Part shown: in pieces, positions 1-10,847 of the stretch | Layout of the letters: each line of letters begins with the position of its first letter | Position numbering within the stretch: the first letter of the stretch is position 1 | NCBI GenBank assembly: GCA_039519185.1 | Contig: CM076847.1 | Location: 24,549,251-24,613,250 of the forward strand | Direction of reading: 5' to 3' | DNA: 64,000 bases | Origin: Astragalus membranaceus | Lineage: Eukaryota > Streptophyta > Magnoliopsida > Fabales > Fabaceae | Position numbers and translations under genes: made by a program | Notes under the pieces: model-generated | What the model saw: only the letters and a program-made list of their open reading frames with translations | Told to the model about the DNA's origin: nothing | Database searches by the model: none

Positions 1-765
1 CATTGAGTCGCATGCATATCATGTGCATATAGGGCAGATGGCCCTGGAACTTGTCTCTGAATTGTTGGATCGCCTCTTTTGGCATGGATTTGTTGGAAGC
101 CTCTATTTACGGGCTGGATTTCGGTACCATCATGCATTATAGGGCAGACGGCCCTCTGATGAGCATTCTGCATACATGCCGCATAATTGAAGTCACTGAC
201 TGCGGTGACACATTGTTTATTGTATATTAACTGATGAGATGGTATATGCTTGTTGTGCCGACGTTGACCATTATGATGATAATGACTGTTATGTCCATGC
301 TGATGTTGACCTGTTGACTGTTGTAACTATAATTGTCTGTTGTGATTATCTGACTCTCTGACCTGTATATACGGTCTTTCATACGATTCTTTATACTGTT
401 TGATATCTCACCCCTTCTGTTTGAATGTTACCCCTATGTTGGTAACGTGCAGGTGATCTCGAATGAAGACCATAGTTCTTCGTTAGTTCGGTGTTGTCGC
501 TCTGATACGTAGCACTCGGGGGGGATGAACGTTGATTTATTTTAGTTATGACTTTGCATTTATTTGGATTTTAGTACTGTGTGCCTTGCATATTTGCAAC
601 GACTTTGATGATTGAACTTGTTGAATTTTCCGCTACGTGATTGAATATTATTTGATGTTGACGTTTTAAAAGTGCTATGTATTCAAGTTGTTTTTGAAAA
701 ATGTGACATCCGTTTTATCGTTAAAAACTCTGATTTTACGCTAATAAATTACCGGGTAGAAATGG
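1..765 (+). mobile_element. 3' part of a Gypsy LTR ('family X'), truncated by window start
   Basis: The stretch around 410-470 and the end near 750-765 (ACCGGGTAGAAATGGG) match, in opposite orientation, the LTR-like sequences starting at 13298, 34733 and 62586. It is therefore the 3' end of the same dispersed LTR family on the + strand. The last eight bases expected from the other copies (ending GTGTTACA) are absent and LINE sequence follows directly, so the end is truncated or mutated. Short inverted words (AGGGCAGATGGCCCT at about 31-45 and a variant at 141-155) occur in it. I see no coding sequence. Assignment to Gypsy rests on similarity of the LTR end to that of the Tekay-like element at 1692. 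Confidence 0.6.
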
Positions 766-1229
766 GTTGAGAGTGATTCTCAGCTTTCTATTATGGCCAT
801 TTCGTCCCATTCCATTGTGCCTTGGAGTATCCGCAACCGTTGGCTTAATTGCATGGGTCTTCTAAAATCCATGACTTTCAGTTGCACTCATATTTTTCGG
901 GAAGGAAATCACTGTGCTGATAAGCTTGCGTCTCATGGAATTACCCTGTCTGGCTTCCAATGGTGGAATTCTATTCCCACTTTTATTCAGGATGATTTTA
1001 ACCGTAATAGGGTTGGACTTCCTTCTTTTCGTTTCAGACAGTAATTCTTGTAATTTTTGTTTGCAGGGGTTTTGGTTTATGTCCCCCCTTGCTTTTTTGT
1101 ATTTTTGCTTTTTATTCTTTAATGAACTAGGGGGAGTACTCTTTCCTTCTTGGTGTTTTTATCCCTAAGGAGAGTTTTGCATCAGAAGGTTTTAAGGAGG
1201 CTCCTTTCCTTTTTGTTTAAAAAAAAATA
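766..1229 (+). pseudogene. LINE 3' fragment: RNase H (RVT_3-type) domain, 3' UTR and poly(A)
   Basis: Reading frame 766-1044 begins VESDSQLSIM, typical of the RNase H domain at the C terminus of plant LINE polyproteins. It continues through HIFREGNHCADKLASHG, where the conserved N-x-x-AD-x-LA motif is visible, and stops at 1044. A T-rich 3' UTR with an internal repeat (AAGGAGGCTCCTTTCC) leads to an A-run at 1219-1227, the expected LINE tail. The endonuclease and reverse transcriptase are missing because the upstream side is cut by the family-X LTR. 5'-truncated LINE copies are the usual outcome of target-primed reverse transcription, but here the cut looks like a later junction. Confidence 0.7.
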
Positions 1230-1691
1230 TCTAGGGTGAAAATCGATTTCATGCCTGAATAGATCTAGGATGACAATCGATTCATGTCTTGTTTGAAATA
1301 AGGTGCCAATCGATTTATGTCTTTAAGACAGGTAAGGAATCGATTGTTTACTAAGTGAAAAACAATGTGAATCGATTCTTTCTTTTTGAAAACACTTGTG
1401 AATCGATTTTATACTTAGTAAGAACAATAGGAATCGATTTTTTGCTTTGAAAGGGAGTTTATGAATCGATTATATACTTTCATATTGAGTTAGAAATCGA
1501 TTTTGATGTTTAGCTAAAAGTAGTGAATTGATTTCTTTCTTTTTCAAAATGGTTTTTAAGTTTACGTGTGCATGCATGCATTTTGAAAATCATGGGACTT
1601 TGAGAGATGAGCTGACCCTCGGAAGAGCTTACACTTTTTCCTAAGACAATCCCAAACCCAAAGGACTACCTTTACTTCTTGAGACATGATT
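1230..1691 (-). mobile_element. Copia A 3' LTR, distal part (split by Tekay insertion)
   Basis: Bases 1561-1691 are repeated almost exactly at 14947-15072, and the sequence resumes at 10843 after the Tekay-like element. Together, 1230-1691 and 10843-11012 form one LTR of the minus-strand copia A. The LTR start (minus-strand TGTGGATATC) is at 11012, directly after a polypurine tract. The distal end is taken at the LINE poly(A), but the exact TG/CA boundary was not resolved. It contains the phased AATCGATT array described separately. Confidence 0.6.
1241..1533. repeat. Phased AATCGATT array, 31-32 bp period
   Basis: The octamer AATCGATT starts at 1241, 1275, 1308, 1338, 1370, 1401, 1432, 1464 and 1495, with a degenerate AATTGATT at 1526. 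Spacings are 34, 33, 30, 32, 31, 31, 32, 31 and 31 bp, about three helical turns, while the bases between are poorly conserved. The octamer is self-complementary. It lies near the downstream end of the copia A LTR. No function can be read from sequence; protein binding on one face of the helix is an inference. Confidence 0.85.
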
Positions 1692-2907
1692 TGTAACATC
1701 CGCAAAATAATTAATGGGATTATTTGGATGTTAACCCAATTAAATTAATTTAGTACTTGACTGGTAAATTTACTGAGTGCTAAAATTATTTATTGGTTGT
1801 CATCGGATCGTTAGCCGGATAATACGGATCAAGGAAGTTTCGGAATCGAAATACGAGATTTAGATCAATATGATAATTGGACCACGTTACGACGTATATA
1901 TTAAATAAAGGAAAGAATGGAAGAAAGAAGGAAGAATGGAAGAAAGAATGCGACAGAGAGAGTTACAGAGAGAAAAGAGAAGAGAAAAAGAAGAGAATGG
2001 CGTGAGGGAGAAGAGAAGAGGGAGATAGAAGACTTCACCGAAACGACTTCCTTCCAACACGAAAAATGTTCGGCGTTCCTTCCTCTTCGTTTTGGTACCA
2101 ATTTCATGACGATCAACTCACTCTCTCTCACTTGGCCATTTTTGTGTTTTGAAGGTTTTGTGGGAGATCCGATTTTGGGTTGGTTTTGAAGGTTTAAGTT
2201 CGACTAGGAACGAACCCAAGGTGGATTGCTCGAGTATTAGAGTTCGATTGGATGATTGAGAGCTAGTTGGGTGAGTTAGGTTGAAAAATCAAAATTATTG
2301 GGGTTATGTGTGAATAGTGTCATGGAGGTTAGAGGAGGAAGATGATGAATAGTATCCGTGGAGAATTTCGGGGAATTCGGTATTTCGGTCAAAAAGAGGT
2401 TTCGCGATCGAGTGGAAAGCTTTGAAAGCGGATTTGGCGTCGTCGGAACGGAGAGTTTAAGCGGGGAGCGTTCGTGTGGCTACTCGGCGAATTCGGCTCG
2501 ATCGTGGTTCACGCTTCAAGGGTGAGTTCTACTCACGTTTAGGATTTTTGTTTTTCGAATTAATTGATTGATCGTTTTATCGCTTTCGTTGGTCTGGAAT
2601 ATTACTTGATATTGTCTGTTTCGGATTAGGAATCGATCGGAGCGAGTCTCCAGTTGTGTCGTGTTGAAATGAAAATTTTGGTGATTTGATTTCGAAAGAT
2701 TTTGACTTAAAAACCGTTAATTGGAAAATATGTCGCGTTTTGATACAATTCGTTTAAAATGAGTTTTCGATTGATTTGATTGATTGTGTGACTTTGATTG
2801 AGACTGTTTTTATAGTTGTCAAAACTGTTTTCAATAGGAACAAGAATCGGAGTTGAGCGGAATAGCGAATTTCGCAAGAAAACGGAAAAACTGCACTTTT
2901 CTGCAGA

Positions 2908-3017
2908 GGGTCGCGTCGCGACCCGTTACCATCGCGTCGCGACCGGACCCAGTTTTATCACGCAAAAAGTTTCTGTCGTTTTTCGCGTCGCGACGGTAGC
3001 AGTTCGCGTCGCGACGC
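2908..3017. repeat. TCGCGTCGCGA palindromic words in 5' Tekay LTR
   Basis: Four copies of a self-complementary GC-rich word (core TCGCGTCGCGAC) lie within 110 bp of an otherwise AT-rich LTR; the first forms GGGTCGCGTCGCGACCC. The same cluster occurs in the 3' LTR at 9439-9548. Similar words occur in the unrelated Athila-like LTR at 60611-60714. Confidence 0.85.
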
Positions 3018-3523
3018 TTTGCAGATTTTCAGCAACTAAATACTGTTTTTGTTTTCGCGATAACTTTTGATCCAGGAACCCGATTGAGGTGTTCTAAGAT
3101 GCGTTTGAAAGCTAATTCCGAGGCCTAACTTAATATACAATTTAAAAAGGTAAAAAGAACTGTTTTTGGAAGTTCAAATTGTTTCGAAAGACCGAATAAT
3201 AGTACACATGTGCGAATATGTTTTATTAATAATAAAGCGGACTATGAGTCCTACGTGGTACGGTATAACTGGCGCAAGATGGTATTATGTTCGTCTAAAC
3301 CGGTCTACGATACACGATATATATATTATATCGACTATAGGGAACGGTCAAATGTAGATGGACTGAATGTTCATTGATTATAGGTGAACTAACAGGTCAT
3401 CGAGTGTAGATATATTTTTATATTATATCGAGTTTGGGTGACGACCCATGTTGACATACTAGGCGGGGAAGTCATGAACCCTTACCCTAGGCTCCGTGCC
3501 ATTAGGAAACACTATTGGTATGG

Positions 3524-3875
3524 GGTTCACCGGGATTACCATGTCTGGGGTCGGTGGTGTGTCAAAGATTAAATAATGCGGTTCATCGGGACTACCATGT
3601 CTGGGGTCGGTGCCGTGTTATGTAGTGCGATTCATCGAGATTACCATGTCTGGGGCCGGTGTCGTACTAGGTTAAATTGCGTGGTCTATAAATTAAGCTA
3701 CAAGAAAGAAAGTTCTATAATACGGTTCACCGGGATTACCATGTCTGGGGTCGGTGCTGTGTTAAGGACTAAATAATGCGGTTCATCGGGATTACCATGT
3801 CTGGGGTCGGTGCCGTGTTATCTAGTGCGATTCATCGGGATTACCATGTCTGGGGCCGGTGTCGTGCTAGGTTAA
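3524..3875 (+). repeat. Higher-order tandem repeat in 5' Tekay LTR
   Basis: Six copies of a unit around GATTACCATGTCTGGGG start near 3524, 3580, 3628, 3722, 3778 and 3828. The spacing pattern 56, 48 then 94 repeats, so two triads are offset by about 198 bp: a higher-order duplication of a three-unit block. The same array is in the 3' LTR near 10054-10405. ORFs over this region only translate the repeat. Confidence 0.8.
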
Positions 3876-4314
3876 AATTGCGGGGTTTATAAATTAAACT
3901 CCGAGATAAAAGATTTCATAACTGGACCGCGAGTGTTAGTAGGGGTTTCGGTAGAACTCACTGAGATTGTATCTCATTGTTTATATGTTGTTGTTTTTCA
4001 GATAACCAGGGAAAGTGGAGATCCAAGAGGCACGAGTAGGTGGTACTCGGATGGTTGCTGAAGACTTAGCTTTTATGCTTAAGTTATGTTTTCCCTTGTT
4101 AGTTATGTATTTTATTTTCCACTTTCTTGTGCGATATTGAACACTGTATTTCACTGATGGTTTATGGTCTTATTTATGTTTAAAACTGTTCTGTTGTTAT
4201 TCAGTGAAAATTTTATAGTGGTGTTCAGTATTTAAACAGGAAATATATCTCTGATGATTTAGGTTTGGTACACTTGGGTATTTTTACTCGATAAAAATAC
4301 CGGGGTGTTACAGT

Positions 4315-4327
4315 TGGTATCAGAGCA
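4315..4327 (+). promoter_or_regulatory. Primer binding site, initiator Met tRNA type (Tekay-like)
   Basis: TGGTATCAGAGCA starts two bases after the 5' LTR. It is the standard plant retroelement sequence complementary to the 3' end of initiator methionine tRNA, used to prime minus-strand cDNA. Confidence 0.9.
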
Positions 4328-4529
4328 GTTCGACCTAGTCGGACTTAGTTTAGGGTTGAGTCGATTCCTTGTTAGTCCTTTTTGTAATTGCACTTGTGAT
4401 GCTAAGAGACATTGAGCCTGATCAACTTAATACTTAGTGCATCATAAGCGGAATTATGACAGGATGATCAAGACGCAATCCTCGACCAAAACCGGAATCT
4501 CCAACCGGTGCATCCTCAGGAAAGGTGAC

Positions 4530-5288
4530 ATGACGGTGGAAGGATACATCGCTAAGTTTGGAAAGTTGTTTCAGTTTTACCAAGTGGTAAAGTAAGCTCC
4601 GGATGGCGAATGGAGAATGCAGATGTATAAGAAGGGCCTTAGAGCTTTTATGGCTTAGGGTCTCAGTTCTTATACTATTACCAATTATGTGGCCTTGGTA
4701 CAATCAGCCTATGTCGCCGAGGATGATCTCATGGGGAATACTGGAAAGGAAAGAAGGTAGTTGAATTATCACCTCCGAATGCAAGGTCCTAAGATAATGT
4801 CATCAAAGGAAAAGCAAATGCAATTCTGTGATTCCTCAAAGGTCAGAAGATGTTCTAACTGGGGAAAGCCTCACAGCGGTGATTGCAAGCAAAGATCTAA
4901 TCGGTGCTATTATAGTAATGCGGAAGAGGGTCACTATGCAAAAGAGTGCTCTGCAAGGAAGAATTCCTGGGAGTCACAAGCAGCTCTAAGGCAAGGACGA
5001 GTCAACACTCTGAATGCTAAGACAGTTACGAATGCTAACGGTATACTTAGAAGGACGGGAGTCCTATTCAATAACTCAATCAGTATATTATATGGTTCGG
5101 GTGCAACCTATTGTTGTATATTCCGATCGCGTGTGAACCGGTTGGGATTAACCTTATCTCCACTATCCGAGCTGATAAACATCTTAACTGCGGCTAAGGG
5201 TCGTGTCCAGACTCAATCTTTGTGTCAGAATGGTCTACGTGTTATAGGAGACGGAAATTTCGTAGAAGCATTATTTGTTTGCCTATGA
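4530..5288 (+). pseudogene. Tekay-like gag C-terminal part and protease, broken
   Basis: One frame runs from 4530 (MTVEGYIAKFGKL, matching the central gag of Tekay chromoviruses) to a stop at 5286. It has in-frame stops at 4593, 4656 and 4758. Two zinc-knuckle-like motifs follow at about 4853-4960 (C-x2-G-x3-H-x4-C style, the second as CYYSNAEEGHYAKEC). The protease motif, normally LxDSGATHS, reads ILYGSGATYCC near 5086-5125, so the catalytic Asp is replaced by Gly. The gag N terminus is absent. It cannot make functional particles or protease. Confidence 0.75.
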
Positions 5289-5499
5289 GAAGTGAAGACA
5301 CCATTTCGGGTATGAATTGGATGACTGCAAATCATGTTGCAAACGACTGTGTTAATCAACTATCAGCTTCGCTTCAGAATCAGTTGAATTGTCTAGGACA
5401 AATTCTGAAGCGGTTACCAAGTTCACCTTAGACGGTCAACCTTCGTTCCAAGATGCGGAAGCACATGTTAGTATGTTATCTGCATCCACTGGAACTAGT

Positions 5500-6870
5500 T
5501 TAGATTTGGCGAACGTTCAGGTCGTGAATGACTTTCTGGATGTTTTCACGATGAAGTTTCTTCTGGACCTCCAGAGCGAGAAGTAGAGTTTACTGTAGAA
5601 TTGATTCCTGGCACGGGATCAATATCTATTGTTTCTTATTGAAGGTTTCTTGAGAATTAAAGGAAATGGAGTCTCAACTTGAAGAGTCGATGTTAAAGAA
5701 ATTTATTCGACTGAGTGCTTCTCTAGGGAGTGCTCTGGTGTGACTAGTAAAAAGGAAATATAGTAGCATGAGATTGTACATCGGTTATCGACAACTTAAC
5801 AAAGTGACGATCAGGAATAAATATCCCTTACCAAGGATAGACGATTTGCTTGAGCAATTTGAGGTGCTGCAGTGTTTCTAAAATTGATCTGAGGTCAGGT
5901 CATCATCAAATAAAAGTTAGAGCCTTAGATATTCCGAAGACAGCTTTCCGTACTAGGTATGGACATTATGTGTGGGTAGTGATGCCCTTCGGTTTGACTA
6001 ATGCTCCAGCGGTATTCATGGATTACCTTAACCGAGTTTTTCCTCAATTACCTAGATCAATTCGTAGTCGTTTTATTGATGGTATCTCGATGTGCTCGAA
6101 GACCATTGAGGAGCATGTCCGACATCTCCGCATTGTTCGGAAAGTACTCCGAGAAAATAAGTTGTACTTGAAACCCTCGGAATGTGATTTTTAGGTGTCA
6201 GAGGTAAAATCTTTGGGACATGTGATTTCCCAAGTCGGGAGTTTCTGTAGATCCCAGTAAGAAGGAAGCGGTGTTGAATGGGAGTGACCGACATCAGCCG
6301 CAGAGATCAAAAGTTTCTGGGTCTAGCCGGTTACTATAAGAGATTCGTTCAAGGGTTCTCACAGTTAGCTTTCCACTTACTCGGTTAACTCGTAAGGGTC
6401 ATCCGTTTACGTGGGATGCCGATTGTGAAGGATGTTTTCTAGAGTCGAAGATTTTGACTTCTGCTCCAATCCTGATTTTTCCGGATCCGTCATTGGAATT
6501 TTAAATTTTCGATGACGCTTCAGGGAAGGGTTTAGGATGTATTTTAATGCAAAGATCAACAAGGGGTAGCTTAGGCGTCCAGACAATTAAGGTCTCGTGA
6601 AGAGAATTATCCAACTCATGAATTGGAGTTAATAGCTATTGTTTATGCACTGAAGATTTGGAGACGTTACCTGTATGGGTTTCGTTTCGAAGACTCTAGT
6701 GGTCACAAGAGTTTAAGGTATCTGTTTGATCAGAAAGAACTGAATAGCAGGCAGAGAAGTGTGTAGAATTTCTAAAGGATTATGACTTCGGGTTGAAGTA
6801 TCATCCAGGAAATTCCAATGTTGTAGCTGATGCGAGTAATAGGAAATCGCTCCACACGGCAGAATTATGA
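5500..6870 (+). pseudogene. Tekay-like reverse transcriptase and RNase H, broken
   Basis: The pre-RT segment (VVNDFLDVF) is near 5521. The best RT block is 5882-6194, with IDLRSGHHQIKV, the FRTRYGHY motif and VVMPFGLTNAPAVF, all hallmarks of Gypsy RT. The catalytic FIDDI box reads FIDGI (about 6073-6087), losing one metal-binding Asp. After a stop at 6192-6194, RNase H remnants can be followed to about 6870 (FDDASGKGLGCILMQ, then THELELIAIVYALKIWR) across several frame changes. The decay far exceeds what the similar LTRs imply. Confidence 0.75.
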
Positions 6871-6878
6871 TGCATTAG

Positions 6879-8112
6879 ATGGAATTATTAGAGTCTGATA
6901 GAGACCAAAATCTGAATTCAAGATCAAGGAGGAACCGGTTAGTGTTGAGCCACATGAGGATCTCTAGTTCCCTAAGGGATTCTATACGCTTAGCACAGGA
7001 AGTTGATGTGAAGCTACAATCAAAAAAGGTATTTCCAGATTTTACCATGGATAGTGATGAAGTCAGTTGTTTCAATAGTAGAATTTGTGCACCCGATGAT
7101 GAGAACAATAAAAGGCAAGTGTTAGAGGAAGCACACCGAAGTATTAGTCTGTTAACCTCTCCTTTGTGAAAGTTAACAATGAGATAGTATTATGAGATTC
7201 TGTTTGACAAGTCGAACGTGAACACGAATATGTAGGTGAGGTAACTACTGACTGTTTTCACGTTGCGAATAACCATCAAAGGATTAATTGATGGATCTGC
7301 TTATAAGTGACAGAAATTTCCGAAGTGAAGCTTGGCGTGCGGTGTAATAGTTTTGAAAAATCGTTTTTGGTGAAAACCCGCATGCTAAAGTTAATTTTGG
7401 GAACGAATTAAGAGGCTAATAGAATATGATTGAGGAGGAAAATCCTAGGAGGATTACTTAGGTTGAGGGGAAGCTCTCAACGCTATTGACTAATTCGGAA
7501 AGGAGCTCTGAGTTCTGTTTGATAGTTGATTGGAGAACAACTGAGGTGATTTTCATTACGTTCAATTTATTTGATGTCCCCGTGGTTTATTTCTGCGTTT
7601 AAGATAAACGTTTCTGGAAAATCTCCATTTCATCTTCTTTCGAGAAGTATTATCTCGAAATCTTGGGGGAGAGTCAAGAAGTGTCACAAGTGACTTTTTC
7701 GTCACATTGTCGGTATGTACGAGAGCTGTTATGGATTTTTAGAAAATTTGCGGGGGACGTGTCTACACCCTTTGAGGAAATCGTGTTTGTTTTTACCTCT
7801 ACCGAGGAGTACTTTGATTTAGATTAATAGTTGGGGAGCAAGTGAGGAATGAAGCTTCAGAAGTGTTTTCAAACGCGGTGCCGAGCCTATGTAGGCGAAT
7901 GATGAGTTTCTCGTGTAGATGCGTGACCAGAGAGTTCGTATCAAGGTAGTAGTGAATCATACTTGGAGATTGATGTGCCAACTTGGGAAGAGTTCCTACG
8001 CTCATTTCGTTAGTTCGAGATTGTTTCCAGCAATTTAAGACCTTTCTGAGGATATCGATCCTCGGTTAGTCGGATGAAAGATTTGACGAAATTTTGAGGA
8101 CAAAATTCTTTT
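6879..8112 (+). pseudogene. Tekay-like integrase and chromodomain remnants
   Basis: An open frame from 6879 to 7166 contains a spacer and the beginning of the integrase zinc region (QVLEEAHRS near 7115). The expected H-H-C-C finger and the D,D-35-E core cannot be followed afterwards; 7170-7880 gives no recognisable protein, so most of the integrase appears deleted or saturated with mutations. Near 7955-8000 a short match to the C-terminal chromodomain of Tekay elements can be read (ATWELDVPTWEEFL). This supports chromovirus membership at low resolution. Confidence 0.5.
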
Positions 8113-8125
8113 AAGTTGGGGAGAA
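8113..8125 (+). promoter_or_regulatory. Polypurine tract of Tekay-like element
   Basis: AAGTTGGGGAGAA lies immediately upstream of the 3' LTR start TGTAACATCC at 8126. It is the expected plus-strand priming site. Confidence 0.8.
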
Positions 8126-8338
8126 TGTAACATCCGCAAAATAATTAATGGGATTATTTGGATGTTAACCCAATTAAATTAATTTAGTACTTGACTGGTA
8201 AATTTACTGAGTGCTAAAATTATTTATTGGTTGTCATCGGATCGTTAACCGGATAATACGGATCAAGGAAGTTTCGGAATCGAAATAGGAGATTTAGATC
8301 AATATGATAATTGGACCACGTTACGACGTATATATTAA

Positions 8339-8392
<54 letters not shown>

Positions 8393-10842
8393 ACGTGTGT
8401 GGGTGTGAGTGAAGGGGAGGAAGAATTAATTAAAGAAAAGAAAGGAAAGAATGGAAGAAAGAAGGAAGAAAAGAAAGAATGCGACAGAGAGAGTTACAGA
8501 GAGAAAAGAGAAGAGAAAAAGAAGAGAATGGCGTGAGGGAGAAGAGAAGAGGGAGATAGAAGACTTCACCGAAACGACTTCCTTCCAACACGAAAAATGT
8601 TCGGCGTTCCTTCCTCTTCGTTTTGGTACCAATTTCATGACGATCAACTCACTCTCTCTCACTTGGCCATTTTTGTGTTTTGAAGGTTTTGTGGGAGATC
8701 CGATTTTGGGTTGGTTTTGAAGGTTTAAGTTCGATTAGGAACGAACCCAAGGTGGATTGCTCGAGTATTAGAGTTCGATTGGATGATTGAGAGCTAGTTG
8801 GGTGAGTTAGGTTGAAAAATCAAAATTATTGGGGTTATGTGTGAATAGTGTCATGGAGGTTAGAGGAGGAAGATGATGAATTGTATCCGTGGAGAATTTC
8901 GGGGAATTCGGTATTTCGGTCAAAAAGAGGTTTCGCGATCGAGTGGAAAGCTTTGAAAGCGGATTTGGCGTCGTCGGAACGGAGAGTTTAAGCGGGGAGC
9001 GTTCGTGTGGCTACTCGGCGAATTCGGCTCGATCGTGGTTCACGCTTCAAGGGTGAGTTCTACTCACGTTTAGGATTTTTGTTTTTCGAATTAATTGATT
9101 GATCGTTTTATCGCTTTCGCTGGTCTGGAATATTACTTGATATTGTCTGTTTCGGATTAGGAATCGATCGGAGCGAGTCTCGAGTTGTGTCGTGTTGAAA
9201 TGAAAATTTTAGTGATTTGATTTCGAAAGATTTTGACTTAAAAACCGTTAATTGGAAAATATGTCGCGTTTTGATACAATTCGTTTAAAATGAGTTTTCG
9301 ATTGATTTGATTGATTGTGTGACTTTGATTGAGACTGTTTTTATCGTTGTCAAAATTGTTTTCAATAGGAACAAGAATCAGAGTTGAGCGGAATAGCGAA
9401 TTTCGCAAGAAAACGGAAAAACTGCACTTTTCTGCAGAGGGTCGCGTCGCGACCCGTTACCATCGCGTCGCGACCTGGCCCAGTTTTATCACGCAAAAAG
9501 TTTTTGTCGTTTTTCGCGTCGCGACGGTAGCAGTTCGCGTCGCGACGCTTTGCAGATTTTCAGCAACTAAATACTGTTTTTGTTTTCGCGATAACTTTTG
9601 ATCCAGGAACCCGATTCAGGTGTTCTAAGATACGTTTGAAAGCTAATTCTGAGGCCTAACTTAATATACAATTTAAAAAGGTAAAAAGAACTGTTTTTGG
9701 AAGTTTAAATTGTTTCGAAAGACCGAATAATAGTACACGTGTGCGAATATGTTTTATTAATAATAAAGCGGACTATGAGTCCTACGTGGTACGCTATAAC
9801 TGACGCGAGATGGTATTATGTTCGTCTAAACCGGTCTACGATTCACGATATATATATTATATCGACTATAGGGAACGGTCAAATGTAGATGGACTGAATG
9901 TTCATTGATTATAGGTGAACTAACAGGTCATCGAGTGTAGATATATTTTATATTATATCGAGTTTGGGTGACGACCCATGTTGACATACTAGGCGGGGAA
10001 GTCATGAACCCTTACCCTAGGCTCCGTGCCATTAGGAAACACTATTGGTATGGGGTTCACCGGGATTACCATGTCTGGGGTCGGTGGTGTGTCAAAGATT
10101 AAATAATGCGGTTCATCGGGATTGCCATGTCTGGGGTCGGTGCCGTGTTATGTAGTGCGATTCATCGGGATTACCATGTCTGGGGCCGGTGTCGTACTAG
10201 GTTAAATTGCGTGGTCTATAAATTAAGCTACAAGAAAGAAAGTTCTATAATACGGTTCACCGGGATTACCATGTCTGGGGTCGGTGCTGTTTTAAGGACT
10301 AAATAATGCGGTTCATCGGGATTACCATGTCTGGGGTCGGTGCCGTGTTATCTAGTGCGATTCATCGGGATTACCATGTCTGGGGCCGGTGTCGTGCTAG
10401 GTTAAAATTGCGGGGTTTATAAATTAAACTCCGAGATAAAAGATTTCATAACTGGACCGCGAGTGTTAGTAGGGGTTTCGGTAGAACTCACTGAGATTGT
10501 ATCTCATTGTTTATATGTTGTTGTTTTTCAGATAACCAGGAAAAGTGGAGATCCAAGAGGCACGAGTAGGTGGTACTCGGATGGTTGTTGAAGACTTAGC
10601 TTTTATTCTTAAGTTATGTTTTCCCTTGTTAGTTATGTATTTTATTTTCCGCTTTCTTGTGCGATATTGAACACTGTATTTCACTGATGGTTTATGGTCT
10701 TATTTATGTTTAAGACTGTTCTGTTGTTATTCAGTGAAAATTTTATAGTGGTGTTCTGTATTTAAACAGGAAATATATCTCTGATGATTTAGGTTTGGTA
10801 CACTTGGGTATTTTTACTCGATAAAAATACCGGGGTGTTACA
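8126..10842 (+). repeat. 3' LTR of Tekay-like element
   Basis: This is 2717 bp, near-identical to 1692-4312 by eye. The largest difference is an extra stretch at about 8342-8443 that contains an (AT)n tract, directly after the TATA-like sequence. The palindromic word cluster (9439-9548) and the tandem array (about 10054-10405) are conserved. It ends GTGTTACA, followed by TSD TGATT. Confidence 0.88.
8343..8388. repeat. (AT)n microsatellite in 3' Tekay LTR
   Basis: About 23 AT units follow the TATA-like sequence. The tract is absent at the equivalent place in the 5' LTR, so it expanded in one LTR or was deleted from the other after insertion. Confidence 0.95.
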
Positions 10843-10847
10843 TGATT

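Larger units (their letters stand above)
1692..4312 (+). repeat. 5' LTR of Tekay-like element
   Basis: This is 2621 bp running from TGTAACATCC to GTGTTACA. A TATA-like sequence (TATATATTAAATAAA) lies at 1894-1909, followed by an AG-rich leader. It contains a GC-rich palindromic word cluster (2908-3017) and a tandem array (3524-3875). Compared with the 3' LTR it lacks about 100 bases right after the TATA-like sequence. The two LTRs otherwise differ by scattered single bases. Confidence 0.88.
1692..10842 (+). mobile_element. Complete but coding-defective Ty3/Gypsy Tekay-like LTR retrotransposon
   Basis: The element starts TGTAACATCC and ends GGGGTGTTACA, flanked by a perfect 5-bp target duplication TGATT (1687-1691 and 10843-10847). 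LTRs are 1692-4312 and 8126-10842. A Met-tRNA-type primer site follows the 5' LTR and a polypurine tract precedes the 3' LTR. The internal part is only about 3.8 kb, with remnants in the order gag zinc knuckles, protease, RT, RNase H, integrase zinc region and chromodomain-like tail, the order expected of chromoviruses. The pol end sequence (GAGGACAAAATTC then a purine tract) is typical of Tekay/Del elements. The LTRs are near-identical by eye while the coding region is full of stops and shifts. It inserted into the copia A LTR. Confidence 0.88.

Noticed and set aside
1241..1533. CRISPR-like array, because of regular spacing
   Set aside because: The repeated unit is only 8 bp, spacers are not protospacer-like, no cas genes, and the context is a plant LTR.
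1917..2189. Arg/Glu-rich ORF in both Tekay LTRs
   Set aside because: It is the AG-rich LTR leader; duplication in the two LTRs explains its repeat, and no domain is present.
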